Source of the DNA: Erysipelotrichaceae bacterium
Lineage (GTDB): Bacteria > Bacillota_I > Bacilli_A > Erysipelotrichales > Coprobacillaceae
Direction: 5' to 3'
NCBI GenBank assembly: GCA_017633115.1
Contig: JAGBPZ010000078.1
Span: forward strand, 1-61,562
Length of the DNA stretch: 61,562 bases
Made by a program: the position numbers and the translations under genes. The notes beneath the pieces are model-generated. The model saw only the letters and a program-made list of their open reading frames with translations, searched no databases and was not told where the DNA came from. Every line of letters begins with the position of its first letter. Position 1 is the stretch's first letter. Of this stretch, positions 9,310-17,773 are shown in pieces.

Positions 9310-11397
9310 CTAGCTTGTTGCTTTTTTCTTTCTTGGTGTCTTGATAATCGTCTTACATGTCGGATAATTCGAGCAAGCTTTAAAAGGACCAAAACGACCT
9401 CTTTTAACGACGATTGGTGAACCACAATTAGGACATTTCTCGTCTGTTACTTCTGGTTCATTAGACTTAATGTATTTACATTCAGGATAGTTTGAGCAGG
9501 CTTCAAAACGACCATAGCGACCATTTTTAAAGACCATTGGACTACCACATTTTGGACAGGTTTCACCAGTTTCTTCAACAGTCGTTTCTTCTTTTTTGAC
9601 ATACTTACACTTTGGATAGTTCGAGCAAGCAACGAATTCACCAAAACGACCTTTACGAACAACCAGCTCGCCACCACATTCGGGACAGATTTCGCCAGTT
9701 TTTTCTGGTTGAATTTGTTCCATACCTGAATAAGCTTCTTCAAGTAATGGCTCAAATTTGTTTTCAAAATTCGTCAATACTTCAACATATGTATCCTGAC
9801 CATTCGCAATCTCATCAAGCGTGCTTTCCATTTTGGCAGTATATTCAACGTTAATAATACTATCAAAATATTCAAGCAGTTTTTCATTAGTCAATAAGCC
9901 ACTTTCAGTTGGTTTGAAAGTACGATCTACAACTTCAACATATTGACGTGTCTGAATGATATCGATGATTGTTGCATAAGTTGAAGGACGGCCAATACCA
10001 AGTTCTTCAAGTTCACGAATCAATCGTGCTTCTGTATAACGTGCAGGTGGTTTAGTGAAATGCTGATTCTTTTCAATTGACTTAGATGTCAGAATTTCCT
10101 GTTCAGCTAATTCTGGCAATCTGGCATCAGTTGCTTTTTCATAATCACCATAAACTTTTAAGTAACCATCAAATTTCATAACAGAACCACTGGCTGCAAA
10201 TGTATAACCATTGTTGTCCATCGTAACCGAAGTTGCATCCATCTTTGCAGGTGCCATTAAAGATGCTAAGGCACGGGCATAAATCATCGTATAAACACGA
10301 TACTGATCACGTGTCAAATATTTCTTGATGCTTTCAGGTGTACGATTGATATCTGTTGGACGAATTGCTTCGTGGGCATCCTGAACATTTTCAGTACGTT
10401 TTGAGACTTTTACTGATCCCAAATAGTTTTTACCATAATTCTTTTCAATAAAATCACGTGCCTGATTGACAAACACTGGTGAAAGACGAATTGAGTCAGT
10501 ACGCATGTAAGTAATTAAACCAACAGTTTCGCTGCCAATATCGATACCTTCATATAAGCGCTGTGCAATTGTCATTGTACGTCTAGCCTTAAGATTCAGC
10601 TTAGAAGAAGCTTCCTGCTGTAAGGTTGAAGTAATAAATGGCGCTTTTGACTGGCGACGTTTAACAGTCTTCTTAATATTGGTAATAGTAAAATCTTTAC
10701 TTAACGCATTATAGACTTCTTCAGTTGTCTTTTCGTTAGGCAATTTGATTTTACGATTGCCCTTTTTTGTCAGTTCGGCTTCAAATTCGATATTGTCTTT
10801 TTCAAATAAGGCTTTGATTTTCCAGTATTCTTCAGGAATGAAACTATTGATTTCCTGTTCACGTTCACAAATCAGTCTTAACGCTACTGACTGTACACGG
10901 CCAGCAGATTTTGATTTAATTTTCTTTTGTAACAGCTTAGATAATTTAAAACCAATAATACGGTCAAGCACACGTCTTGTTTCCTGAGATTTAACAAGAT
11001 CCTGATCAATTTTACGAGGATGTGATAAAGCATCGATAACCGCATTCTTAGTGACTTCATTGAAAACAATACGGTTATCATCATCCATATTTAAATCAAG
11101 CACCTGTGCCAGATGCCATGAAATAGCTTCTCCTTCGCGATCAGGGTCGGTAGCGAGATAGACTTTATCAGCCTGTTTAACAGCACTCTTCAAGTCTTTG
11201 ACGACACTTTTCTTATCTCTGCTGATGACATAATTAGGTTTGAAATTGTCTTCAACATCAACGCCTAAGCCGCCTTTGCCGGTAGTCGCCAAATCTCTGA
11301 TATGACCTTTTGAAGATGTAACCACATAATCAGAACCAAGATATTTTTCAATTGTCTTTGATTTTGATGGTGATTCTACAATCACTAAATTTGTCAT
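9310..11397 (-). CDS. topA: DNA topoisomerase I
   Basis: This type IA topoisomerase relaxes negative supercoils. The Toprim domain starts at VIVESPSKSKTIEKYL and carries DPDREGE (about residues 84-90); the active-site tyrosine is in GLITYMRTDS (Tyr297). The C-terminus holds three four-cysteine zinc ribbons (CPECGG, CPKCGS and CPNCGS, each with a partner CSNYPxCK), followed by a lysine-rich tail. The length of 695 is typical for Firmicutes. It has an AAAGGAGG ribosome-binding site and its own promoter in the gap to dprA. Confidence 0.98.
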   Translation of the reverse strand: MTNLVIVESPSKSKTIEKYLGSDYVVTSSKGHIRDLATTGKGGLGVDVEDNFKPNYVISRDKKSVVKDLKSAVKQADKVYLATDPDREGEAISWHLAQVLDLNMDDDNRIVFNEVTKNAVIDALSHPRKIDQDLVKSQETRRVLDRIIGFKLSKLLQKKIKSKSAGRVQSVALRLICEREQEINSFIPEEYWKIKALFEKDNIEFEAELTKKGNRKIKLPNEKTTEEVYNALSKDFTITNIKKTVKRRQSKAPFITSTLQQEASSKLNLKARRTMTIAQRLYEGIDIGSETVGLITYMRTDSIRLSPVFVNQARDFIEKNYGKNYLGSVKVSKRTENVQDAHEAIRPTDINRTPESIKKYLTRDQYRVYTMIYARALASLMAPAKMDATSVTMDNNGYTFAASGSVMKFDGYLKVYGDYEKATDARLPELAEQEILTSKSIEKNQHFTKPPARYTEARLIRELEELGIGRPSTYATIIDIIQTRQYVEVVDRTFKPTESGLLTNEKLLEYFDSIINVEYTAKMESTLDEIANGQDTYVEVLTNFENKFEPLLEEAYSGMEQIQPEKTGEICPECGGELVVRKGRFGEFVACSNYPKCKYVKKEETTVEETGETCPKCGSPMVFKNGRYGRFEACSNYPECKYIKSNEPEVTDEKCPNCGSPIVVKRGRFGPFKACSNYPTCKTIIKTPRKKKATS

Positions 11398-11425
11398 GTC
11401 TTTCTACCTCCTTTACGATTTATTA

Positions 11426-11454
11426 TTATTAACTAAACGATTCTCATTTGTCAA
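11426..11454 (-). promoter_or_regulatory. Sigma-A promoter of topA
   Basis: The minus strand has -35 TTGACA (11449-11454), a 17-nt spacer and -10 TAATAA (11426-11431), about 30 nt ahead of the topA start. Confidence 0.65.
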
Positions 11455-11487
11455 CAGGAATTGATTTTTCATATAATTGTCTTCCAT

Positions 11488-12261
11488 TCAGTCATGAAAA
11501 CAATATCTTTCTATGATATCACTGACATCCTGTACAAGGATGGCACCCTGAGAGATTAGAAAATTACATCCAGGTGCATCATCTAATCGTCCGGGCACGG
11601 CAAAAATATCCTTACCATATTCAAGTGCAAAACCAACTGTGATCATTGTCCCACTACGAAGGTTGGCTTCAGTAACTAAGACGGTTTCTCCAAGTCCGGC
11701 AATGATGCGATTACGTTTAGGAAAACCATCACGACGTGGCATATTGTCAAATGGATATTCACTGACAACTAAATGATTGGCCTTAATCGCTTCATATAAA
11801 TATTTATGGCGTTTTGGATAGGGACAATCAATACCACCACCTAAAACCGCAATTGTGTGGCCACCTTGTTCCATTGCGGTTTCATGAGCAATACCATCAA
11901 TGCCTATTGCCATTCCTGAAACAATCGTCAGATCCTCTTTTACAAGTTCACCAACAAGCTGTTGGGTGACTTGTCTACCGTAATCACTGCAATTGCGCAT
12001 ACCAATAACACTGATTGTATGATTGTTCGCAAGCGATAAATCTCCATAATAAAATAAGACAAAAGGCGGACATGTCATTGTCTTGAGACGTTCTGGATAA
12101 TCATCATCAAGGATTGTGACATAACGACTTTTCAAACGTGCAAGCAATTCTTGTTGTAATACAGTATCAACAGGTTCTTTCTCTTTTAGTGCCTGATAAA
12201 TAGCGTCAAACTGACCTTTATATTTAAGCGCGAAATAAAGTACGATTTCATTCATAGACAT
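11488..12261 (-). CDS. dprA: DNA-processing protein DprA/Smf
   Basis: This protein loads RecA onto incoming single-stranded DNA during transformation. The Rossmann-like DprA core is clear: SVIGMRNCSDYG, SGMAIGIDGIAHE, AVLGGGIDCPYPKRHKYLY, and FPKRNRIIAGLGETVLVTEA. At 257 residues it has only a short N-terminal extension and no C-terminal winged-helix domain, which is common in Firmicutes. The ATG at 12261 follows AAGGAGATTA; the upstream in-frame start would swallow this site. Together with comEC and comEA it indicates a potential competence system. Confidence 0.94.
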   Translation of the reverse strand: MSMNEIVLYFALKYKGQFDAIYQALKEKEPVDTVLQQELLARLKSRYVTILDDDYPERLKTMTCPPFVLFYYGDLSLANNHTISVIGMRNCSDYGRQVTQQLVGELVKEDLTIVSGMAIGIDGIAHETAMEQGGHTIAVLGGGIDCPYPKRHKYLYEAIKANHLVVSEYPFDNMPRRDGFPKRNRIIAGLGETVLVTEANLRSGTMITVGFALEYGKDIFAVPGRLDDAPGCNFLISQGAILVQDVSDIIERYCFHD

Positions 12262-12471
12262 TAATCTCCTTCTTATGTTTTGCATTCCCTATGAAAGAAT
12301 GCAATTTTATAGTTTCATCTTGATTTAATGTCTATTTGAACGACTGGAAACTTCAATGCCTATTGATCCCTCTAATTATATATAATGTCAAAAATCGCTT
12401 TTTGTCTCACTTTTTTACAAAATTTTATTATTCATAAACAATATTTGCATATAATCTAAATATCAGTGTAT

Positions 12472-12496
12472 AAAAAAACCCTCATATGAGGGTTTT
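12472..12496 (-). terminator. Intrinsic terminator after PTS IIB gene
   Basis: On the minus strand AAAACCCTCATATGAGGGTTTT forms a stem with a short loop, followed by further T residues. Confidence 0.88.
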
Positions 12497-12508
12497 CAAT
12501 AGTTAATC

Positions 12509-12817
12509 CTATTTACCGTTGATAATGTCTAAAGCAGTCTTTAATACTTTAGGACCATTCATAGTGCCGTAATCTCTCATATCGATAACTGCAACTGGAA
12601 TGTCACCAACTTTAGATTTAACTGATTTTAATGCGAAACGAACCTGTGGGCCTAATAAAACTACGTCAACTGGTAACTGATCTTCTACCTGAGATTCAGG
12701 AACTGCCCAGATTTCTGCATCGATACCCTGCTGTTTAGCAGCCTGTTCCATTTTAGTAACTAATAAGCTTGTAGACATACCTGCTGCGCAGCATAATAAA
12801 ATTCTTAATTTTGCCAT
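12509..12817 (-). CDS. Orphan PTS system lactose/cellobiose-family IIB component
   Basis: This is a cytoplasmic phosphocarrier that normally passes phosphate from IIA to the sugar bound by IIC. The 102-residue single-domain protein has the phosphorylatable cysteine in LLCCAAGMSTSLLV (Cys10 by alignment with CelA-type IIB proteins) and a Rossmann-like fold with DVVLLGPQVRF. It stands alone: promoter directly upstream, terminator directly downstream, and no IIA or IIC gene in the window. It may serve a IIC encoded elsewhere or have a regulatory role; substrate is unknown. Confidence 0.9.
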   Translation of the reverse strand: MAKLRILLCCAAGMSTSLLVTKMEQAAKQQGIDAEIWAVPESQVEDQLPVDVVLLGPQVRFALKSVKSKVGDIPVAVIDMRDYGTMNGPKVLKTALDIINGK

Positions 12818-12848
12818 ACTTTTTCTCCTTTTCTTTATTTCTACTTAT

Positions 12849-12876
12849 ATTCTACAATGTTCATAAATATTTTCAA
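12849..12876 (-). promoter_or_regulatory. Sigma-A promoter of the PTS IIB gene
   Basis: The minus strand has -35 TTGAAA (12871-12876), a 16-nt spacer and -10 TAGAAT (12849-12854). Confidence 0.6.
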
Positions 12877-13002
12877 GTGATTTTAATATGAAAAAGCATT
12901 TTCACATGTTATAACGAAATGAAATGAGATCACAATTTGATTTCATCATGCTTTATTTCAAAGCGGTTTGTTTTAGTATTTTTATAAACAAACATTTGGA
13001 TT

Positions 13003-13031
13003 TTGACATCAGATTATGACTACGTTATAAT
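13003..13031 (+). promoter_or_regulatory. Consensus sigma-A promoter of the cell-wall amidase
   Basis: A perfect -35 TTGACA (13003-13008), 17-nt spacer and perfect -10 TATAAT (13026-13031) lie about 30 nt before the start codon. The gene is likely strongly expressed. Confidence 0.85.
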
Positions 13032-13062
13032 TAATCTATCTTAAGAAAGGATCAGCTTGCTT

Positions 13063-14844
13063 ATGAAAAGAATAGTCTCATTTTTGATTGCGTTATCGCT
13101 TGTTATTCCGGTCACAACAAAGATCGTCAAAGCTGAAGACAAGCCTGTTGTCATTACCGTTGATGCTGGTCATGGAGGTAAAGATTCGGGTGCTACCTAT
13201 ACTCATGACGGCAAAAAAGTCTATGAAAAGACACTCAATTTAAAGATTGCCAAAGCAATTCGTGATGAATTAGAAACATATGACAATGTCGTCGTTTATA
13301 TGACGAGAACCGGGGATACCTATCCTACTCTGTCAGAACGTGTAGAACTCGCTGTCAGCAAAAAATCCGATTTATTGTTTAGTGCCCATATTAATGCGAG
13401 TGTAGATCATAAATCAACTGGTATGTATGCCCTTGTTTCCCGTGGACTCTATCGTCCAAAACTTGCTGAAGTGACTAAAGCAATCGGCAAGAACTGCCTC
13501 ACTTATTTACATAATGTCACAGGCATGACAGATCGAGGCTATCTTTTAAGAACATTAAGCGATACCTACTATCCTGGTAAAATTAAAGCTGATTACTACT
13601 ATATTATTCGTCAGGGTGTTATCGATAATATTCCTTCCATGATCATGGAACATGGCTTTATTGATAATGCAGCTGATTACAGTAAGCTCAATAGTGACGC
13701 CGAACTTAAGACAATCGGTCAGGTTGATGCAACTGCAATTGCGGAATACTTCAACCTGTCTAAAAAATCTGAAGTTGCTTACAATGAAGCAGCTGAAGCT
13801 CTTGAAGAAGCTCAGTCACCATATGATGATGCAAAAGCAGCTTACGAACAAGCACTTGCAGACAAGCAGGAGTTAACAGATGAGATTGACAATCTTGATT
13901 CAGGCATAGCTGAAGCTCAGGAACAAGTCACTAAAGATCAACAAGCTATTGAAGAAACACAAGCAACAATCAACAGCTTAAATGAACAGCTTGAAGCCTT
14001 ATCAGAAGATGAAGATGATGAAGCAATCCAGGCTGACTTAGATACAGCGCAGCAGGAATTAGAAGCGCTTAAAGCAAAACTTGCTGAAGATGAAAATGCC
14101 TTGACTACAGCTCAAGACAACTATGAGACTTCTAAGCAAGAACTTGAAGCAAGACTTGCAGAGCTTGAAACAACGATCAGTGAACTATATGCTGTTTATC
14201 AGGCTGCTAAAAATGATTATCAAGCTGCTCTGAATACTTACAACAAAGCTCTCAAGGCTTATGAAGCTGACTTAGCATCAATCAGTTCATTTAAAGCAAT
14301 TAAACTCTCCAAACCAAGTGTTACTGTTAAAAACACATCGGATGGTATCAATCTTTCATGGAAGAAAGTTCCTTATGCAGCTGGTTATAAGGTTTATCGT
14401 GCTTCTAGCAAGAGTGGTACTTACTCAAAAATAAAAACACTATCTGCTTCAAAACTGAGCTACACTGATACATCAGTCACTAATGGTAAAGCTGCTTATT
14501 ATAAAGTTTATGCTTACTTGGATGATCAATCAGTGGCTTCTTCAGTCAAAACCATGGTTTATTTAACGTCTCCTTCGATCACCTATTGTAAGAATGTTAA
14601 AAAGAAATCTATCAAAGTTAAATGGACCAAAAATGATAAAGCAACTGGTTATGTTGTCCGTTATGTGAAAGGTTCTACAACCAAAACAGTCACTGTTAAA
14701 GGTGCAGCAACACTCTCAAAGACAATCAAGTCACTCACTAAAAAGAAAACTTATAAAGTATCAGTTCGTGCCTATAAGACATTGAGTGATACTAAATACT
14801 ATTCACCATATTCAAGCGCACAATCAGTTAAAATCAAAAAATAA
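13063..14844 (+). CDS. Secreted N-acetylmuramoyl-L-alanine amidase with coiled coil and two Fn3-like domains
   Basis: This is a cell-wall hydrolase cleaving the bond between muramic acid and the stem peptide. A signal peptide (about residues 1-24, ending KIVKAED) leads into an Amidase_3 domain (about 30-235). Zinc ligands and catalytic glutamate are visible in VDAGHGGKDSGA, EKTLNLKIA, LFSAHINAS and IMEHGFIDN. Residues about 245-410 are a heptad-rich, Glu/Ala/Gln-rich coiled coil; the rest holds two fibronectin-III-like modules (LSWKKVPYAAGYKVYR and VKWTKNDKATGYVVRY). No LPxTG sorting motif or known wall-binding repeat is seen, so the coiled coil and Fn3 modules may position it on the surface. 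I prefer ATG 13063 over TTG 13057 from ribosome-binding-site spacing. Confidence 0.92.
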   Translation: MKRIVSFLIALSLVIPVTTKIVKAEDKPVVITVDAGHGGKDSGATYTHDGKKVYEKTLNLKIAKAIRDELETYDNVVVYMTRTGDTYPTLSERVELAVSKKSDLLFSAHINASVDHKSTGMYALVSRGLYRPKLAEVTKAIGKNCLTYLHNVTGMTDRGYLLRTLSDTYYPGKIKADYYYIIRQGVIDNIPSMIMEHGFIDNAADYSKLNSDAELKTIGQVDATAIAEYFNLSKKSEVAYNEAAEALEEAQSPYDDAKAAYEQALADKQELTDEIDNLDSGIAEAQEQVTKDQQAIEETQATINSLNEQLEALSEDEDDEAIQADLDTAQQELEALKAKLAEDENALTTAQDNYETSKQELEARLAELETTISELYAVYQAAKNDYQAALNTYNKALKAYEADLASISSFKAIKLSKPSVTVKNTSDGINLSWKKVPYAAGYKVYRASSKSGTYSKIKTLSASKLSYTDTSVTNGKAAYYKVYAYLDDQSVASSVKTMVYLTSPSITYCKNVKKKSIKVKWTKNDKATGYVVRYVKGSTTKTVTVKGAATLSKTIKSLTKKKTYKVSVRAYKTLSDTKYYSPYSSAQSVKIKK

Positions 14845-14847
14845 AAC

Positions 14848-14886
14848 AAAGGTGTTGTTCTTATAGACCGAGCAACACCTTTTTTG
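14848..14886 (+). terminator. Intrinsic terminator of the amidase gene
   Basis: The 10-bp stem AAAGGTGTTG / CAACACCTTT with a 15-nt loop is followed by a T tract, immediately after the stop codon. Confidence 0.85.
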
Positions 14887-14912
14887 CTTTTAAGTAAAGT
14901 TTGTCCTATAAT
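14884..14912 (+). promoter_or_regulatory. Sigma-A promoter of the C_GCAxxG_C_C gene
   Basis: The -35 TTGCTT (14884-14889) lies in the tail of the preceding terminator; after 17 nt comes a perfect -10 TATAAT (14907-14912). Confidence 0.7.
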
Positions 14913-14937
14913 ATAATAGAATCAGGAGGAATATAAA

Positions 14938-15345
14938 ATGAGTCAGTATTTAGAACATTCAAAACAATTACGCGCAAGAACTGATGTTCATTATAACTGC
15001 AATCAGGCAGTTTTCATCCCTTTTGCTGCTGCATTAGGAATTGATGAAACAACCGCCATGGCCATCGGCGCTAATTTTGGCGCAGGCATGCGCATGGCTG
15101 CTACTTGTGGTGCAATCACCGGTGGTTTAATGGCTTTAGGGTTATATGGTATCGATGATCCAAAAATCGTCAACCAGTTCTATCGTGAATTGCGTCAAAA
15201 TCATCAGAACTGTTTAGATTGTGCCGACTTGTTACGCATCAATAAGGAAACAGGCACACCTAAAAAGGTCCATTGTGACAACATGGTTTTTGAATGTGTG
15301 GAATTGGTAGAAAAGATTTTGCGCGACCAAAATAAAATAAGTTAG
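14938..15345 (+). CDS. C_GCAxxG_C_C family protein (putative redox-active)
   Basis: This 135-residue cysteine-rich protein has the conserved cysteine arrangement of the C_GCAxxG_C_C family. It starts with HYNCNQAVFIPFAAALG, continues with GANFGAGMRMAATCGAITGGLMALGL, then NCLDCADLL and two more cysteines near the C-terminus (CDNMVFECVELVEKIL). Family members are proposed to be redox-active, and some relatives carry selenocysteine; the biochemical role is unknown. AGGAGGAATATAAA is a strong ribosome-binding site. It is a single-gene unit with its own promoter and terminator. Confidence 0.82.
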   Translation: MSQYLEHSKQLRARTDVHYNCNQAVFIPFAAALGIDETTAMAIGANFGAGMRMAATCGAITGGLMALGLYGIDDPKIVNQFYRELRQNHQNCLDCADLLRINKETGTPKKVHCDNMVFECVELVEKILRDQNKIS

Positions 15346-15346
15346 C

Positions 15347-15372
15347 AAGGATGAGTAATCATCCTTTTTTTC
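15347..15372 (+). terminator. Intrinsic terminator after the C_GCAxxG_C_C gene
   Basis: The 8-bp perfect stem AAGGATGA / TCATCCTT with a 4-nt loop is followed by seven T. Confidence 0.87.
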
Positions 15373-15528
15373 TGCCGTATCTTTCTTAAATCATTTTCAT
15401 AACAAATCTGATTCATATAGTCTCGAAGATCAAGACGCCATATGCATTCATCACTCAGATTTACTCTTAATCGAGCTATATGATAAAATAATAAAAACTT
15501 TAACACCGTACAGAAATGGATGATATCT

Positions 15529-16200
15529 ATGAAAATTAATGAAATACCTACCTTTTATACAATCGATGATCTTATAAGAACCGTTGAAGAATTAGGTTTT
15601 CTGCCTTATTTCCAAAACAACATTCCTGGATTTTCTGTCGAGGAACATTGTGATCCTCGATATTTTTCGGAAAATATTGATGGACCATGGGAATGGAAAG
15701 GTCCTGTCATTCGTGAATCAAAATGTGTCTACGGCAAATATTTTCAGAAAAAAGCAGGTTTCATATCTAAAAAATGGTTTGCCGATTTCATGAATTATCG
15801 CCGTGATGGTTATGATTTTGATGCCCGTTTTAATGATCACTTAGCCACCAACAGACAAAGACAACTATTTGAACTGTTAGATCAGCAGGACTCAATGCTG
15901 TCAATCACAATGAGAGAACATCTAGGTCTTAAAAAAGGACAGGAAGAGTCAGTTATCAATCAATTATTTATGATGGGTTATATCACCACTTCTGATTTCG
16001 TCTATAAGAAAACGAAAAAAGGTATTCCTTATGGTTGGGGTGTGGCCCGTTATGCAACCATCGAACGCTATTATGGTGACGATTATATTCAAAAAGCCTA
16101 TCTTAAAGACCCTGTCGAGTCTTATCGAAATATTATCGAACATTTAAAATCAATCACAGATGCTGCTGAAGACGATGTTATTAAATTAATCAGACTTTAA
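15529..16200 (+). CDS. Conserved protein, AlkZ-related (winged-helix type)
   Basis: This 223-residue soluble protein has no signal peptide or membrane segment. It contains conserved-looking aromatic segments DGPWEWKGPVIRESKCVYGK, KKWFADFMNYRRDGYDFDARF and the C-terminal GIPYGWGVARYATIERYYGD. These recall the family annotated in Clostridia and Erysipelotrichia as AlkZ-related, distantly linked to winged-helix DNA glycosylases. I recognise the family by memory of these motifs, not by a search; catalytic activity is not established. The ATG at 15529 is preferred to the ATG at 15520 (GGATGAT precedes it), but both sites are weak. No convincing promoter was identified in 15373-15528. Confidence 0.6.
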   Translation: MKINEIPTFYTIDDLIRTVEELGFLPYFQNNIPGFSVEEHCDPRYFSENIDGPWEWKGPVIRESKCVYGKYFQKKAGFISKKWFADFMNYRRDGYDFDARFNDHLATNRQRQLFELLDQQDSMLSITMREHLGLKKGQEESVINQLFMMGYITTSDFVYKKTKKGIPYGWGVARYATIERYYGDDYIQKAYLKDPVESYRNIIEHLKSITDAAEDDVIKLIRL

Positions 16201-16248
16201 CAGTGCTTAAATAATCTCTACGACACTTAATGAAAACGATAATTTAAA

Positions 16249-16277
16249 CAAAAAAAGAACAAGGTTGCCCTTGCTCT
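16249..16277 (-). terminator. Intrinsic terminator after rnhB
   Basis: On the minus strand the stem AGAGCAAGG / CCTTGTTCT (loop GCAA, one G-U pair) is followed by seven T. Confidence 0.85.
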
Positions 16278-16280
16278 CAA

Positions 16281-16910
16281 TTATAAATCAAATATCGAAA
16301 TCTGTTGGTATAGCACATCTTTGACTGGTTTAAAGCTACGGCGATGAATTGGCGTAGCACCATAGGTTTTAAGTGCTTCTAAATGAGCTTTCGTTCCATA
16401 ACCTTTATGCTTCGCAAAACCATATTCAGGATAGAGTTCATCATACTGCTTCATAAGACGATCACGTGTCACTTTAGCTAAGATACTGGCCGCCCCAATT
16501 GACATCGATAAAGCATCGCCTTTAATAATAGCTTCATGAGGAATGGCATCCCCTAAAGGCATCGCATCTGTTAAGGCATAATCAGGGGCAGGAACAATGC
16601 GACGAATGATTCTCAACATCCCCTCTTTTGATGCTTGATAGACGTTGAGTCGATCAACTTCTTCAACACTTAAAACCTCTATTGAATATGCCAATGCGTT
16701 TTCAACAATAATATCATAAAGTTCTTCACGTTTACCTTCAGTCAATTGTTTTGAGTCGTTGATACGTTCATCATAATATCCTTCAGGAAAGATTACTCCA
16801 GCGACAGTTAATGGTCCAGCCAGTGGTCCTCTACCAGCTTCATCAAGACCAATGATTACGTTATAACCTTGTTGACGTGCCTCACGTTCATAACTTAAGC
16901 GATCACTCAT
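16281..16910 (-). CDS. rnhB: Ribonuclease HII
   Basis: This enzyme removes ribonucleotides from DNA and RNA from RNA-DNA hybrids. The catalytic acidic residues are in GLDEAGRGPLAGP (DE), the Asp of YALTDAMPLG, and the downstream IGAASILAKVTRD region with LYPEYGFAKHKGYGT. The ATG at 16910 follows GGGAGGAACCTC; the longer frame would include that site. It overlaps rbgA by 8 bp, so it is translationally coupled, matching the rbgA-rnhB pair of Bacillus. It is the last gene of lepB-rbgA-rnhB. Confidence 0.96.
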   Translation of the reverse strand: MSDRLSYEREARQQGYNVIIGLDEAGRGPLAGPLTVAGVIFPEGYYDERINDSKQLTEGKREELYDIIVENALAYSIEVLSVEEVDRLNVYQASKEGMLRIIRRIVPAPDYALTDAMPLGDAIPHEAIIKGDALSMSIGAASILAKVTRDRLMKQYDELYPEYGFAKHKGYGTKAHLEALKTYGATPIHRRSFKPVKDVLYQQISIFDL

Positions 16911-17760
16911 GAGGTTCCTCCCAGGTAATGCGACCAATCAGACCATCATAAAGATCCTTAAAGAATAATTCCACGACACGGTCATAATTCGTTTCACCCT
17001 TAAATTTTGGGATATGACGTACTTTAGCAATGTGATCAAAAACAGGTAAGACCCAATCATCATCGTTATCAAACTCCAAATCATAACGCTCTTTTAATAA
17101 CTGTGGATAATGAGTATTGAGATAACCAATCGCATAGATAAATAAGTCATCCAGTGGCAGGATGTCTTTTTTTATTGAGCCAATCAATGAAACATTCATG
17201 GCGGTGACTTTATCATCAAACTTTGGCGCTAGAATACCCGGTGTATCGTATAGTTCAAAATCTTTATCGATTTTGATGATTTGTTGGGATTTAGTGACTC
17301 CTGGTTTATTACCAGTGACTGTTGCTTTACGCTTTGCCAAGGCATTGATAAAGGTTGATTTCCCAACGTTAGGAATACCGATGACCATTGCTCTGATTGC
17401 ACGTGGTTTTAATCCACGTTTAGCTTGCTTTTCACGCTGATCTTTAAGAATAGATTTACATGTATCAATGATACGGTTATAGTCGTTAAAGTTTCTTAAA
17501 TTAACGCTCATAGCATGATAACCACGTGATTCAAATGCTTTGACCCATTTTGAGGTCAGGGCAGCATCCGCCATGTCCTGCTTTGTCATAACGATTAAAC
17601 GTGGTTTATTTTTGATGATTGGCTCAAAAGCCTCGTTCATAGATGAACGAGGTGCGCGGGCATCGACTAATTCGATGATAATATCAATGAGTTTTATACG
17701 CGATTCAACTTCGCGTGTTGCCTTGGCCATATGCCCAGGGTACCACTGCATTTGTGCCAT
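16903..17760 (-). CDS. rbgA: Ribosome biogenesis GTPase RbgA (YlqF)
   Basis: This circularly permuted GTPase is needed for late 50S assembly. The G motifs appear in permuted order: G4 VMTKQD near the N-terminus, then G1 GIPNVGKSTFIN, then G3 YDTPGILAPK. The N-terminal signature MQWYPGHMAKA is typical of the family. The ATG at 17760 follows AAGGAGGTCATAACT. It lies 13 bp beyond lepB and overlaps rnhB. Confidence 0.97.
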   Translation of the reverse strand: MAQMQWYPGHMAKATREVESRIKLIDIIIELVDARAPRSSMNEAFEPIIKNKPRLIVMTKQDMADAALTSKWVKAFESRGYHAMSVNLRNFNDYNRIIDTCKSILKDQREKQAKRGLKPRAIRAMVIGIPNVGKSTFINALAKRKATVTGNKPGVTKSQQIIKIDKDFELYDTPGILAPKFDDKVTAMNVSLIGSIKKDILPLDDLFIYAIGYLNTHYPQLLKERYDLEFDNDDDWVLPVFDHIAKVRHIPKFKGETNYDRVVELFFKDLYDGLIGRITWEEPHE

Positions 17761-17773
17761 AGTTATGACCTCC

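Noticed and set aside
9447-9767. Alternative minus-strand frame rich in cysteine-like spacing within topA
   Set aside because: Frame-shifted copy of the zinc-ribbon repeats; the main topA frame explains the periodicity.
12281-12303. 7-bp inverted repeat TGCATTC / GAATGCA upstream of dprA, considered as competence-regulator operator
   Set aside because: Short, in a 200-bp AT-rich region where such repeats arise by chance; no matching copies before comEA.
12898-12965. ATGAAAT / ATTTCAT repeat between PTS IIB and amidase promoters, considered as an operator
   Set aside because: Only 7 bp with a 14-nt gap and low complexity; no independent support.
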